NCBI GenBank assembly: GCA_031291055.1 | Contig: JARLJU010000362.1 | Span: 124,001 to 188,000, forward strand | Source: Rudaea sp. | GTDB lineage: Bacteria; Pseudomonadota; Gammaproteobacteria; Xanthomonadales; Rhodanobacteraceae | DNA length: 64,000 nt | Direction: 5' to 3' | Part shown: one piece after another, positions 9,971-18,047 of the stretch | Layout of the letters: each line of letters starts with the position of its first letter | Position numbering within the stretch: position 1 is the first letter of the stretch | Notes under the pieces: model-generated | Seen by the model: only the letters and a program-made list of their open reading frames with translations | The model's database searches: none | What the model was told of the DNA's origin: nothing | Program-made: the position numbers and the translations under genes

Positions 9971-11028
9971 GGTTCCTTGCCGGGGATGCCGCTGGCCGGC
10001 GCCGCCTGCACACGCACGGCCATGCCGTCATCGAGCTGGTAGTTGCCCCGCACGACGACTGCACGCTGCGGGTCCAGCGGGCCATCGATGACAGCGGTTT
10101 CCTCGTTGCTGCCGATGCGCTTGACGCTCACGCGCACGGCGTTGCCGTTCGCAACCTGGAATACGTACGCACCCCCATCATCGTCGAGCACCGCATCCCG
10201 GGGAACCAGCCAGCCCCGCGACTGGCCAACTTCGATTTTCGCGCGGAATGCCTCGCCCTGCAGCAGCTCATCTTCCACCGCCACATCGGCATCGACCAGC
10301 CGCGTTTTCGGGTTCAGCGCATGATCGATGCGCACGACCTTTCCGGAATGCGCAACGGTACCGCCGTCGAGCGATTCCACTTGCACACTTTGCCCCGGAT
10401 GAACGCGGTCGCGCTGCGCCGGCTCGATGCCGACGGTCACGACCATACCCAGGCTGCGCGTCAGCGTGATCAGCGGTGCGCCGGCGACCACGCGTTCGCC
10501 CTGCGTCGCTGCAACCGCGTTGACGATACCGTCGAACGGAGCGGTCAGCGTCTGCTGCGACTGGCCGCCGGTTTCGCGCTCGAGTGCGTCGAGCGCAGCC
10601 TGCGCATCGGCGGCAGCCTTGTCCGCCTGTGCCTGCTGATCGCGTGTGGCAAGCTGTTCGGCGAGCAGGCGCGCGATGCGCGTCTGTTCGCCACGCGCGA
10701 GTTTGAGTGCGGATGCGGCCTGTTCATGCGCGCTTGTTGCCGCCGCCGACAAATGGAAATCCAGCAGGGCCTGTCCAGCGCGCACCGCCTCGCCGGGCGT
10801 TACGGCAATGCGCATCACGCGACCTTCGGTCGGCACGCTCAAGGCCATGCCGGCATTGAGCGCCGGCACCGCACTGCCATAGGCGACCAGCGTGTCGGCG
10901 ATCTCGCCGCACTGCGGCACCTGGATCTGCACGAGAACAGTGCCTGTTGTCTGCGCGTCTTCGGCAGCACGCACGAAGTGCAATGCAGACAGTCCCGGCA
11001 GCAGGCAGACAAGCAGGAACTTCCTCAT
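9967..11028 (-). CDS. RND efflux periplasmic adaptor (membrane fusion protein)
   Basis: 353 residues with an N-terminal export signal (MRKFLLVCLLPGLSALHFVRA). The biotinyl-lipoyl halves (EGRVMRIAVTPGEAVRAGQALLDF and TAPFDGIVNAVAATQGERVVAGAPLITL) flank an alpha-helical hairpin, followed by a beta-barrel and a C-terminal membrane-proximal domain. This is the canonical RND adaptor. It overlaps the TolC gene before it and the RND gene after it by 4 bp each, so the three form a translationally coupled tripartite pump. The Ala/Gln-rich hairpin is of ordinary length. Confidence 0.92.
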   Translation of the reverse strand: MRKFLLVCLLPGLSALHFVRAAEDAQTTGTVLVQIQVPQCGEIADTLVAYGSAVPALNAGMALSVPTEGRVMRIAVTPGEAVRAGQALLDFHLSAAATSAHEQAASALKLARGEQTRIARLLAEQLATRDQQAQADKAAADAQAALDALERETGGQSQQTLTAPFDGIVNAVAATQGERVVAGAPLITLTRSLGMVVTVGIEPAQRDRVHPGQSVQVESLDGGTVAHSGKVVRIDHALNPKTRLVDADVAVEDELLQGEAFRAKIEVGQSRGWLVPRDAVLDDDGGAYVFQVANGNAVRVSVKRIGSNEETAVIDGPLDPQRAVVVRGNYQLDDGMAVRVQAAPASGIPGKEP

Positions 11029-12377
11029 TGTGTCTTCTCCACATCGGGCAGCGTTGCCGCCGGCATGCCGGCGCCGATCAGGGTAGCCATGGCGATCTGT
11101 TGTTCGAGCAGGGTCGATTGCAAGGCAAGAATCTCCTGCTGTCTGGCATTTCGCGTGGTCATCAGATCAACGTAACCGCGCGCGTCCAGATCGCCGCTGG
11201 AATAGGCGCTCAGCGCACTCGCAGCGACCGTTTCCATGCTTGCGAGCAACTCCTTTTTTGCGCCGAGTTGTTCCCGCAGCGTTTGCTGGTCGGCGAGCAT
11301 CGCCTCGACGTCACCCTTAGCCGCAATCAATCGCGCCTCGAATTCGGCGTGCAACTGCTCGCGTGAGGCGCGCTCCTGCGCGATGTTGCCCTGGTTGCGG
11401 TCGAACAGCGGCAGGTCCAGCGTGATCTGCGGACCGAACGTACGCACGTCGCTGGTATCGCGGCCGCCGCCGAAGCCGAAGGCAAGCGCCGGAAACTGGG
11501 CGAGGATCGCGCCGCGAACCCTGTCCTCCTGCGCGAGATAACCCAGCCGCAACGCGATCAGGTCCGGGCGGCGGTCGGCCAGTCCTGGCAATTCGTTGCG
11601 CACTGCTGCCGCGTCGAGCTGGGGCAGCTCGATGCGTTCGTCGAGTTCGAGCGCGACCTGCGGCGACAGTCCGAGCAAGGCCGCGAGATCCCGCCGACGT
11701 GAGCGCTGTTGGCGCTCGGAATCATCCCGTTGCCTGCGTGCATCGGCCAGTGCGGCAAGTTCGGGTGCAAATGCCGACAAGGAAATATCGGCACGACCCA
11801 GGGCACGGCGTTCGCGCTCGATCCGGCCCTCCCACAGTGCGGCATTGGCGCGCAGCAGTTCCAGTTGCCGGTCGCCCTGGATGATATCGACGGCCAGCAG
11901 ACGCGCCTTGCCGAGCGTCTGCCATTCCTGCCACAGCAGGTCCGCATTGATGGCTTGCAGCAAATGTTGCGAAGCATTTCGTCGGGACGACAGCGTAACC
12001 AGCGATTTCAGGTCCTGCGTCAGCCCTGCGGCCAGCGCGTCCGCCGTGCCGGGGCCGCTGAGCAACTCGCCGTAACTGGCATTGAACACGGGATTGGGCA
12101 AAATAGCCGCGCTGCGCATTTGCGCCTGGCCGACGCCACGCCGCCTGCGCGCAGCGATCAGCTCGGGATTGTTGTCCAGTGCGAGGCGTTCGATGTCGCC
12201 GATGGTCAGGCGCTCAGAAAGATCGGCGGCGTTGCGCAGCTCGTCACGCTGGTGTTTCGGCGCAGCATGCAGGTCGAGCGGGCGCGGCGCATAGGTCGCG
12301 CACGCGCCGAGCATGACGCATAGCCCGACAAGTGCGGCGCGCGACGGAAAGGCGATGAGGCTTGCCACGATTGGCAT
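11025..12377 (-). CDS. TolC/CzcC-type outer membrane efflux lipoprotein
   Basis: 450 residues; a lipobox VMLGAC near residue 26 and two outer membrane efflux repeats. ALDNNPELIAARRRRGVGQAQMRSAA and the second-repeat DLIALRLGYLAQEDRVRGA are typical of CzcC/TolC-like factors. It is the first gene of the export operon, and its start faces the response regulator gene across a 125-bp divergent spacer. It provides the outer membrane channel for the RND pump encoded downstream. Confidence 0.9.
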   Translation of the reverse strand: MPIVASLIAFPSRAALVGLCVMLGACATYAPRPLDLHAAPKHQRDELRNAADLSERLTIGDIERLALDNNPELIAARRRRGVGQAQMRSAAILPNPVFNASYGELLSGPGTADALAAGLTQDLKSLVTLSSRRNASQHLLQAINADLLWQEWQTLGKARLLAVDIIQGDRQLELLRANAALWEGRIERERRALGRADISLSAFAPELAALADARRQRDDSERQQRSRRRDLAALLGLSPQVALELDERIELPQLDAAAVRNELPGLADRRPDLIALRLGYLAQEDRVRGAILAQFPALAFGFGGGRDTSDVRTFGPQITLDLPLFDRNQGNIAQERASREQLHAEFEARLIAAKGDVEAMLADQQTLREQLGAKKELLASMETVAASALSAYSSGDLDARGYVDLMTTRNARQQEILALQSTLLEQQIAMATLIGAGMPAATLPDVEKTQ

Positions 12378-12502
12378 GGGCTCGCAACATACGCTGGCGA
12401 GATATGTGCGGAGTTGTCCGCAACATTACCGAGATACAACTTGACCGCAAGGTCGCATCGTTGTTGGGTAGACTCAGGCAAGAACGATCGAGATAGACCG
12501 GC
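12378..12502. promoter_or_regulatory. divergent control region between the export operon and its two-component system
   Basis: A 125-bp non-coding spacer between two outward-facing genes must hold both promoters. It contains a short inverted repeat GCGGA-GTTG-TCCGC near 12411-12424 and a TTGACC hexamer near 12440. I see no -10 box with convincing spacing on either strand. An OmpR-type regulator encoded next to its target operon commonly binds such a spacer; that is inference here. Confidence 0.5.
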
Positions 12503-13183
12503 GTGCGAATCCTGATTGTCGAAGACGATACGGAAACTGCGGACTACGTGATGCAGGGCTTGCGCGAAGCCGGGCACAATCCCGCGCTCGCGCGCGACGG
12601 CCGGGACGGACTGTTCCAGGCCACGACCCAGGAATGGGATCTGCTGCTCGTGGATCGCATGCTGCCGGGGCTGGACGGCATGACCATGGTGCGCACGCTA
12701 CGCGCCGGCGACATCGAAACACCAGTCCTGTTCCTCACCACGCTCGGCTCGATCGACGACCGCGTCAACGGCCTCAACGCCGGTGCCGACGACTACCTCG
12801 CCAAACCCTTCGCTTTTTCCGAACTCAATGCGCGCGTGGCTGCCCTGGGACGACGTCCGCGGCACACCAGCGCCGAGGGCATCGCCCTGCAGGTGGCCGA
12901 CCTGAAAATGGACCTGTTGACCCGCGACGTTGTGCGCGCCGGCATGAAACTCGATCTGCAGCCGCGCGAATTCCGCCTGCTGGAATTCCTGATGCGCAAC
13001 GCGGGGCACGTGGTCACGCGCACGATGCTGCTCGAACGCGTCTGGGACCTGCACTTCGATCCGCACACCAATGTAGTGGAAAGCCACATCAGCCGCTTGC
13101 GCGGCAAGGTCGACAAGGCGCACGCCGTCGCCTTGATCCACACCGTTCGTGGCGCCGGATACTGCCTGCGTGAATCTGCCTAG
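12503..13183 (+). CDS. OmpR/PhoB-family response regulator
   Basis: 226 residues from a GTG start. The receiver domain has the acidic pair D8/D9, phospho-acceptor D51 (LLLVDRMLPG), T79 and K101 (LAKPF). The C-terminal winged helix (about 125-222) carries LDLQPREFRLLEFL and the recognition-helix region VVESHISRLRGKVD. It is cotranscribed with the histidine kinase, whose start overlaps its end. Divergent placement from the eight-gene export operon suggests that it controls that operon, in the manner of CopR/CzcR-type systems. Confidence 0.95.
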   Translation: MRILIVEDDTETADYVMQGLREAGHNPALARDGRDGLFQATTQEWDLLLVDRMLPGLDGMTMVRTLRAGDIETPVLFLTTLGSIDDRVNGLNAGADDYLAKPFAFSELNARVAALGRRPRHTSAEGIALQVADLKMDLLTRDVVRAGMKLDLQPREFRLLEFLMRNAGHVVTRTMLLERVWDLHFDPHTNVVESHISRLRGKVDKAHAVALIHTVRGAGYCLRESA

Positions 13184-14534
13184 GCTCGTCCGCACATCGA
13201 GTTTTCGCCTCACCCTGCTTTACGCGGGCTCGACGATCCTCATTTTCGCGTTGCTGTTCGCCGTCATCTTCTGGACGACGACGGCACTGATGCAGGATCA
13301 GATCGATACCACCGTGACGAACGAAATCGACGAGATCCGCGACGCCGCTCGCGATACGGACATCGACAGTCTGCGCCACACCGTCGCCGATTCAGTCGCG
13401 CATTCACCGGGTTTCTTTTATGCGCTGCAGGACCGCGGCGGAAACCTGCTCGCCGGAAATCTGCCCGGCCTCGAACCTGTGACAGGAATACGCGAGTGGC
13501 GGGATGACGGACAATCACCCGGTCATCCGCACGGCGGCATCCGCGGCCGTGGCGTGATCGTTGCCGGCGGCGCTTACCTGTTCGTCGGCGCCAGCGCGCT
13601 GGCGCTGCACGAGATGCGGGAATCGGTGGCGCATTCGTTCCTCTGGGGAGGCGCAGCGGCACTCCTGCTGGCGCTGCTGGCCGGTGCCGCGATGAGCGTA
13701 AGCGTCTTGCGCCGCATCGAAGGGGTCAGCCAGACCGGACGCGATATCGTCGATGGAAACCTGCGCCAGCGCATTGCCTTGAACGGTAGCGGCGACGAGT
13801 TCGATCACCTGGCCGTGAGCCTCAACGCCATGCTCGATCGTATCCAGCAGTTGATGGAAGGCCTGCGTCAGGTTTCCACCGATATCGCCCATGACCTGCG
13901 CACTCCCTTGACGCGGCTGCGCCAGCGGCTTGAGTTCGTGCGTGAGCGCGACATGGATGCGGCAATGCTGCAAACAACCTTCGCCACAATGCTCACCGAC
14001 ATCGACTCCATCCTGCAAACCTTCAACGCCCTGCTGCGCATCGCGCAGATCGAAAGTGGGACGCGCAGAAGCAGTTTCGTCCGCGTGGATCTGAGCGAAC
14101 TTCTGCACACCGTGGCGGAAATATACCAATCCACGATCGAGGAAAATTCGCAATCGCTCGGTACGCACATCGAAGCCGACCTGCGCGTGCTCGGCGATCG
14201 CGACCTGTTGACGCAGCTGTTCGCCAACCTGATGGAAAACGCTACGCGACACTGTACGCCGGGCGCGCATGTTTCGCTGCGCGCGGCACGCTGCGAATCC
14301 GGCATCGAAGTGAACGTCAGCGACGACGGGCCGGGAATTCCCGAAAGCATGCGCGGAAAGGTACTCGAACGGTTTGTACGCCTGGATGTCAGCAGGACCA
14401 CTCCCGGCAATGGATTGGGCCTGAGCCTGGTGGCGGCGACAGCGGCCCTGCACGGGGCACAACTGCGCTTGCACGACAATCACCCCGGCTTGCGCATCAC
14501 CGTCATATTCGAGACCAAGGCCGAAGCTACGTGA
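13170..14534 (+). CDS. membrane sensor histidine kinase
   Basis: About 454 residues. I prefer the GTG at 13170 (14 bp overlap with the regulator) over the in-frame GTG at 13149. Order of domains: TM1 (LLYAGSTILIFALLFAVIFW), a periplasmic sensor of about 120 residues, TM2 (HSFLWGGAAALLLALLAGAAM), HAMP, H-box (STDIAHDLRTPLTRLRQRLE), N-box (LFANLMENATRH), G1 (DDGPGIPES) and G2 (GNGLGLSLV). The sensor contains a histidine-rich patch (SPGHPHGGIRG), which might bind a metal; this is inference. All kinase catalytic motifs look intact. Confidence 0.94.
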   Translation: MNLPRLVRTSSFRLTLLYAGSTILIFALLFAVIFWTTTALMQDQIDTTVTNEIDEIRDAARDTDIDSLRHTVADSVAHSPGFFYALQDRGGNLLAGNLPGLEPVTGIREWRDDGQSPGHPHGGIRGRGVIVAGGAYLFVGASALALHEMRESVAHSFLWGGAAALLLALLAGAAMSVSVLRRIEGVSQTGRDIVDGNLRQRIALNGSGDEFDHLAVSLNAMLDRIQQLMEGLRQVSTDIAHDLRTPLTRLRQRLEFVRERDMDAAMLQTTFATMLTDIDSILQTFNALLRIAQIESGTRRSSFVRVDLSELLHTVAEIYQSTIEENSQSLGTHIEADLRVLGDRDLLTQLFANLMENATRHCTPGAHVSLRAARCESGIEVNVSDDGPGIPESMRGKVLERFVRLDVSRTTPGNGLGLSLVAATAALHGAQLRLHDNHPGLRITVIFETKAEAT

Positions 14535-14579
14535 GCGCCTTCGGCAGTGCCGGTTTGCCCGCGATCAACCGGGCTGCGG

Positions 14580-14948
14580 CTACCTGCCGGCTCGTTCCAG
14601 CCACGCCATGGCGTCTTGTTCGGTCGGGACTACGGCCAGCTGGGCGCCCCGGTTGACTGCCACGTTCTCGCCAAACTTGGTGATTCCCTCGGCCGGGAAC
14701 ACGACCGCCACCCGCAGATGCGCGCGAAAAATCAACGCGGCCCGTTCGCCAAGGAAATACCTGTCCATATCGGACGTAGGGCCGTGCGCATCCGTCAGGT
14801 CGAGGATTGCCTGCCTGCTGCCGGCAAGATCCGCGTCTGCCTTGAGCTTCTCCATGACCCGGAAAATCTCGTCGCGGGAATCGTAGCTCCCGGTTACGCG
14901 GAATTTCAGGCACTGGCCGTGCAGCTCGCTTTCCGACATCAGGCTCAT
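14580..14948 (-). CDS. STAS/SpoIIAA-like small protein
   Basis: 122 residues with the start chosen at 14948, where AAGGTGG lies 6 nt upstream. The sequence alternates beta-strands and helices (LKFRVTGSYDSRDEIFRVMEKL, then QAILDLTDAHGPTSDMDRYFLGE, then LRVAVVFPAEGITKFGENVAVNRG), which resembles SpoIIAA-like (STAS fold) proteins. There is no obvious phosphorylation serine as in true anti-anti-sigma factors. It converges on the histidine kinase gene and is divergent from the next gene. Confidence 0.72.
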   Translation of the reverse strand: MSLMSESELHGQCLKFRVTGSYDSRDEIFRVMEKLKADADLAGSRQAILDLTDAHGPTSDMDRYFLGERAALIFRAHLRVAVVFPAEGITKFGENVAVNRGAQLAVVPTEQDAMAWLERAGR

Positions 14949-15195
14949 ATCCGACCACCTTCGCAGTCGCGTCAAAGGTCCGCCTGCGCATGGTACTCGC
15001 CTTGGCCTGCGAAGATGCCAAGGGCCATGCCTTGACCGCTTTGACCGGCGAGATCAGCGAGATCGGCCGTGGACCGGTATCGCCGATCGGAAACCGCATG
15101 GATCGGCGTTCAAACGCGTACCATGCCACCGGTGTTTCCACGATCACTGGTGACGGCGTATTTTGCGCTGCACCTTGCCTTGGGAGGGACGTCGT

Positions 15196-16011
15196 TTGGA
15201 CGCTACGCTGCTTCGCTCGGTTTCATTGTTTGAAGGCCTCTCTGAAGAAGATCTGCAGGCACTTGCGGGCAATCTGGTACGCCGTACGTTTGCCGCCGGC
15301 CAGATGATATTTTCGCATGGTGACGCCGGCACGGCGATGTACATCATCGAGAGCGGCGATGTGAATATCCACCTGCCCGGCGAAGCCTCGCGCCGTATTT
15401 CGCTGGCTGACCTTGCCGGTGGCGAATTCTTCGGCGAGCTCGCCCTGTTCGACGAGAAAGTTCGCAGCGCCAGCGCCCTGGCAACCACCGATGTCGTCCT
15501 GCTTGAACTGGAGCACGGCACGCTCGAACACTATCTGGAAACGAGGCCACAGGCCGCCATGGCCATCCTGCGCACGATGAGCAGGCGCCTGCGCGAGACG
15601 AACGCGATTCTTTCGGGACGGGTCGCCAGGAACGTGGACGAGGAGTTCGAGAAAAACCTGTCCTGGAGCGATCGCCTGGCGGATGCCGTTGCCGAGCTCA
15701 ATGGCAGCTGGAAATTCATCCTTTGCCTGTTTGGCCTGACCGTCCTGTGGTGCGTTGCAAACACCAATTGGTTGCTGGAATCGCCTCCCGATCCATACCC
15801 TTACCAGTTTTTCAATCTTGCGCTGGGGATTCTCGTAGGTCTGCAGGGGCCGCTCATCGTCATGAGCCAGAATCGCCAGTCGCACAAGGATCGTGCTCGC
15901 GCCGATACGGATTTCCGCGTCAACCTCAAGAACGAGGTCAACATAGAGACTCTGCTGCGCGAGCTGGGCGAATTCCGGGCGGAATACCATCGCGGAAGCC
16001 GCAGTCAGTGA
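15196..16011 (+). CDS. cyclic nucleotide-binding domain protein with DUF1003 membrane domain
   Basis: About 271 residues. The TTG at 15196 is chosen because a strong GGGAGGGA site lies 5 nt upstream; a TTG at 15163 is also open. The N-terminal 130 residues form a cNMP/CRP effector fold (LFEGLSEEDLQALA, YIIESGDVNIHL, GGEFFGELALFDEKVRSASALA). The C-terminal half is DUF1003-like, with two helices (WKFILCLFGLTVLWCVANT and YQFFNLALGILVGLQGPLIVMSQNR). It is probably an inner membrane protein that senses a nucleotide on the cytoplasmic side; the output is unknown. No DNA-binding domain is present. Confidence 0.85.
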   Translation: MDATLLRSVSLFEGLSEEDLQALAGNLVRRTFAAGQMIFSHGDAGTAMYIIESGDVNIHLPGEASRRISLADLAGGEFFGELALFDEKVRSASALATTDVVLLELEHGTLEHYLETRPQAAMAILRTMSRRLRETNAILSGRVARNVDEEFEKNLSWSDRLADAVAELNGSWKFILCLFGLTVLWCVANTNWLLESPPDPYPYQFFNLALGILVGLQGPLIVMSQNRQSHKDRARADTDFRVNLKNEVNIETLLRELGEFRAEYHRGSRSQ

Positions 16012-16088
16012 TTTGCGATCGGACACCCACGGGCGGAACATGGAATTACTCGAGCGACCAGGCGACGACAAAACCTTCGCTGGGGTTG

Positions 16089-16286
16089 TCAGCCGCCCAT
16101 GCCGTCGGCAAAAATCTCGTCCGCCTTGCATTCGGTGACGTTGACGTCCATGGTCAGGTAGCTGAGCAGAAATCCCGTGCTCGCACAAACCTGGATCGAC
16201 TTGTCGGGGAAGTTGAGCAGGACCGTGTACTGGGCCGCAACCGCCGATGAGGCCAACAGCAGGGATATCAACAAAATCATTCGCAT
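16089..16286 (-). CDS. small secreted protein with C-terminal IFADGMGG tail
   Basis: 65 residues: a signal peptide of about 18 residues (MRMILLISLLLASSAVAA), a short mature part with two cysteines (VCASTG and VTECKADE), and the end DEIFADGMGG. The same kind of tail (DRIFADGFGG) closes the large secreted protein at 56610-59030. Known proteins of Dokdonella-like bacteria end in similar IFADGF(E) tails, which suggests a lineage-specific C-terminal sorting signal. The function is unknown. It converges on the cNMP/DUF1003 gene. Confidence 0.6.
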   Translation of the reverse strand: MRMILLISLLLASSAVAAQYTVLLNFPDKSIQVCASTGFLLSYLTMDVNVTECKADEIFADGMGG

Positions 16287-16539
16287 GGTGAGCGCCTGTT
16301 GCCATTCGGAATGGACATTCGATGTGCCTGCACAGCGGCAGACCGCATCAGCGCACGAGAGATTAGATACGCAAGCTGGATGACTTGATCCGCGTTGCAG
16401 AGAATACTTGCAGATTGCTGGTTAAATCGTTGTTGGATATCACAGAGTTTTTCATTGGACCCGCAGGATCCAAAAACCTGCCCGGGCATAGCAGCCGGCT
16501 GCCGGCCAACGCTTGCAGCGGCCCAATCGGCAGAAACCG

Positions 16540-16740
16540 CTAGAAAAGCAGACGCTCGAACTGCGCCACCTGTAGCTGCGCGGCGCTGGTACTCAGCCCG
16601 TAGCGCTCCTGTAGTCTGCCCGTCAGATACAACCGATCGCCTTCACCGAAGCTGACATCGTCGTAGGTGAGCTTTGACCATCGCGATCGCAGCTTTCCCT
16701 GCAACCGCGTCCACTGGCTCTTGATCACATCACGGCTCAT
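16540..16740 (-). CDS. CsbD-family stress response protein
   Basis: 66 residues with a good GGGAG site 6-8 nt before the ATG. The pattern MSRDVIKSQWTRLQGKLRSR, then WSKLTYDDVSFGEGDRLYLTGRLQERYG, is the CsbD/UPF0337 family: small, charged cytoplasmic proteins that accumulate under general stress and whose molecular role is not known. Length and residue pattern fit the family. The neighbouring genes are small and unrelated. Confidence 0.88.
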   Translation of the reverse strand: MSRDVIKSQWTRLQGKLRSRWSKLTYDDVSFGEGDRLYLTGRLQERYGLSTSAAQLQVAQFERLLF

Positions 16741-16810
16741 GATTTCGCTCCCTGAAATAGTGATGAGCTTCCAGCTTGATCCCTTTGTTGAAAAATAGCC
16801 ATGTAAACTT

Positions 16811-17116
16811 TTAAACACTGCCCCGCCGGGAATGAGTACTGGCCGGAGCAAATGCCGATGGCAGTTGATCGCAGGTATCGCGAGGCACAGGCCATTCATC
16901 CATGTCGAGGCCGCCGACCCAAGCGGCGACGGCTGCCCTGGCAGCAACACGCGTAGGGAATCGACCCAGGTCGATACCTCTGCAATCCGCTGTCCATGGG
17001 TGCGCCGACGCAATGATCGATGCCAGGTAGAGCCCGTCATAAAACGCGTGCGTGGCGACCCCTTCCGGGCCATCAGGGGTGAATTGCAGGCGCTCGACCG
17101 CTGTGCGGATGTCCAT
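16811..17116 (-). CDS. hypothetical protein
   Basis: 101 residues with the start taken at MDIRTAVERL (17116); an upstream in-frame ATG at 17179 lacks a good ribosome site. The segment THAFYDGLYLASIIASAHPW followed by RFPTRVAARAAVAAWVGGLDMDEWP looks like a small alpha/beta cytoplasmic protein, and codon use resembles its neighbours. I do not recognise a family. It may share a transcript with the CsbD gene 70 bp downstream. Confidence 0.45.
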   Translation of the reverse strand: MDIRTAVERLQFTPDGPEGVATHAFYDGLYLASIIASAHPWTADCRGIDLGRFPTRVAARAAVAAWVGGLDMDEWPVPRDTCDQLPSAFAPASTHSRRGSV

Positions 17117-17455
17117 GGGCCCAGCATAGTGTGGTGACTTGTTGGATCGATGCTGGTTGATCGATATTGGCGGAATCAACCCGTGACCGGTACGGCAAAA
17201 TCGGCCAGGTATCTGTATTGCCTAGCAATAGTTGTAAGTGCCGGAGATCACGGACGCGAAGTCCAGCGCGGTGGAACTGACCCGTTGCAGCCGCCGCACG
17301 TCGAAATATTGCGGAACGTAGCAATCCGTCACGGTTCCGTGCATCGACGTCGTGCACAGTGAGATCCATAGGTCGATCAATCGGTCAGACCCGCCGACAA
17401 CGGGATGACTGTGCGTTTTTCGGCCACCAGCCATACGATTCATTTGGAGATCGGC
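17117..17455. other. 339-bp stretch without a supported gene
   Basis: A minus-strand open frame ends at 17222 with the residues ISGTYNYC. It has no ribosome site or recognisable start and overlaps the next plus-strand gene if extended, so I do not call it. The ATG of the following gene has GGAG 6 nt upstream inside this spacer. No promoter or terminator is convincing. Confidence 0.4.
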
Positions 17456-17701
17456 ATGAAATACACAAAACGCAATGCTGCTACAGCCATTGCGCTGCTT
17501 GCCCACAGCAGTCAACAGCATGAATCCCTGCCTGCGGTAGGGGAAAGTACTTCCACAACCGAACTCATCCGGCGCGCGCGGATTGTCCGCAGCCTGATAA
17601 AAACACGTGCAATGCTGCAGGAAACGCGCAACCGGTCGACAGAACTTCAGAACGCCATCGAACGATTCAAGGAAAGGAAGGCAAAGATAGCGGGCGGCTA
17701 G
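17456..17701 (+). CDS. hypothetical small protein
   Basis: 81 residues. I choose the ATG at 17456 because GGAG sits 6 nt upstream (GGAGATCGGCATG). The protein is basic and mostly helical (TELIRRARIVRSLIKTRAML, then RNRSTELQNAIERFKERKAK). It has no signal peptide, no transmembrane segment and no recognised domain. It is flanked by non-coding stretches on both sides. Confidence 0.5.
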   Translation: MKYTKRNAATAIALLAHSSQQHESLPAVGESTSTTELIRRARIVRSLIKTRAMLQETRNRSTELQNAIERFKERKAKIAGG

Positions 17702-18047
17702 ACGCTGGCTCGCAGTGCCCCGGCCTGCGCCAGCGGGCCGCACCCCTTCTGACCGCACGCCAAGCTCCGCAAGATATCTCCTCCGTGGCGGCGAGCGGGA
17801 GCTTAGGCTTGGAGATTCCCGGTTTTCAGCGCCGGCGCGAACCGCCGCGATCGATTGCTACATAAAACCCTATCTGCGCTGCGCCTGCCCCGCCGTGGGG
17901 CTGCCATACGCGCACTTCAGGAGAGGCGCACAACGGCCACTTGCCGCGTCCGCGTCCTGCCCTTACCCTGCCGGGCGGTTGGCGCACGGATACTGCCGAC
18001 ACCAGCCCTGATTCCGCCGCAGTACCCTGATTGCAGTTGGAACACGC
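17702..18047. other. 346-bp intergenic region upstream of the TPR-methyltransferase
   Basis: No open frame with a ribosome site and no known RNA is visible. The end of the stretch holds a GGAAC site 4 nt before the ATG of the next gene. GC-rich inverted repeats are present, but none is followed by a T-run, so I see no terminator. Confidence 0.4.

Noticed and set aside
14527-15147. 206-residue minus-strand open frame
   Set aside because: It overlaps the better supported STAS-like gene in another frame, and its composition is that of a shadow frame of GC-rich DNA.
17222-17370. Minus-strand frame ending in ISGTYNYC
   Set aside because: No ribosome site, no plausible start, and the upstream part overlaps the hypothetical gene at 17456-17701 on the other strand.
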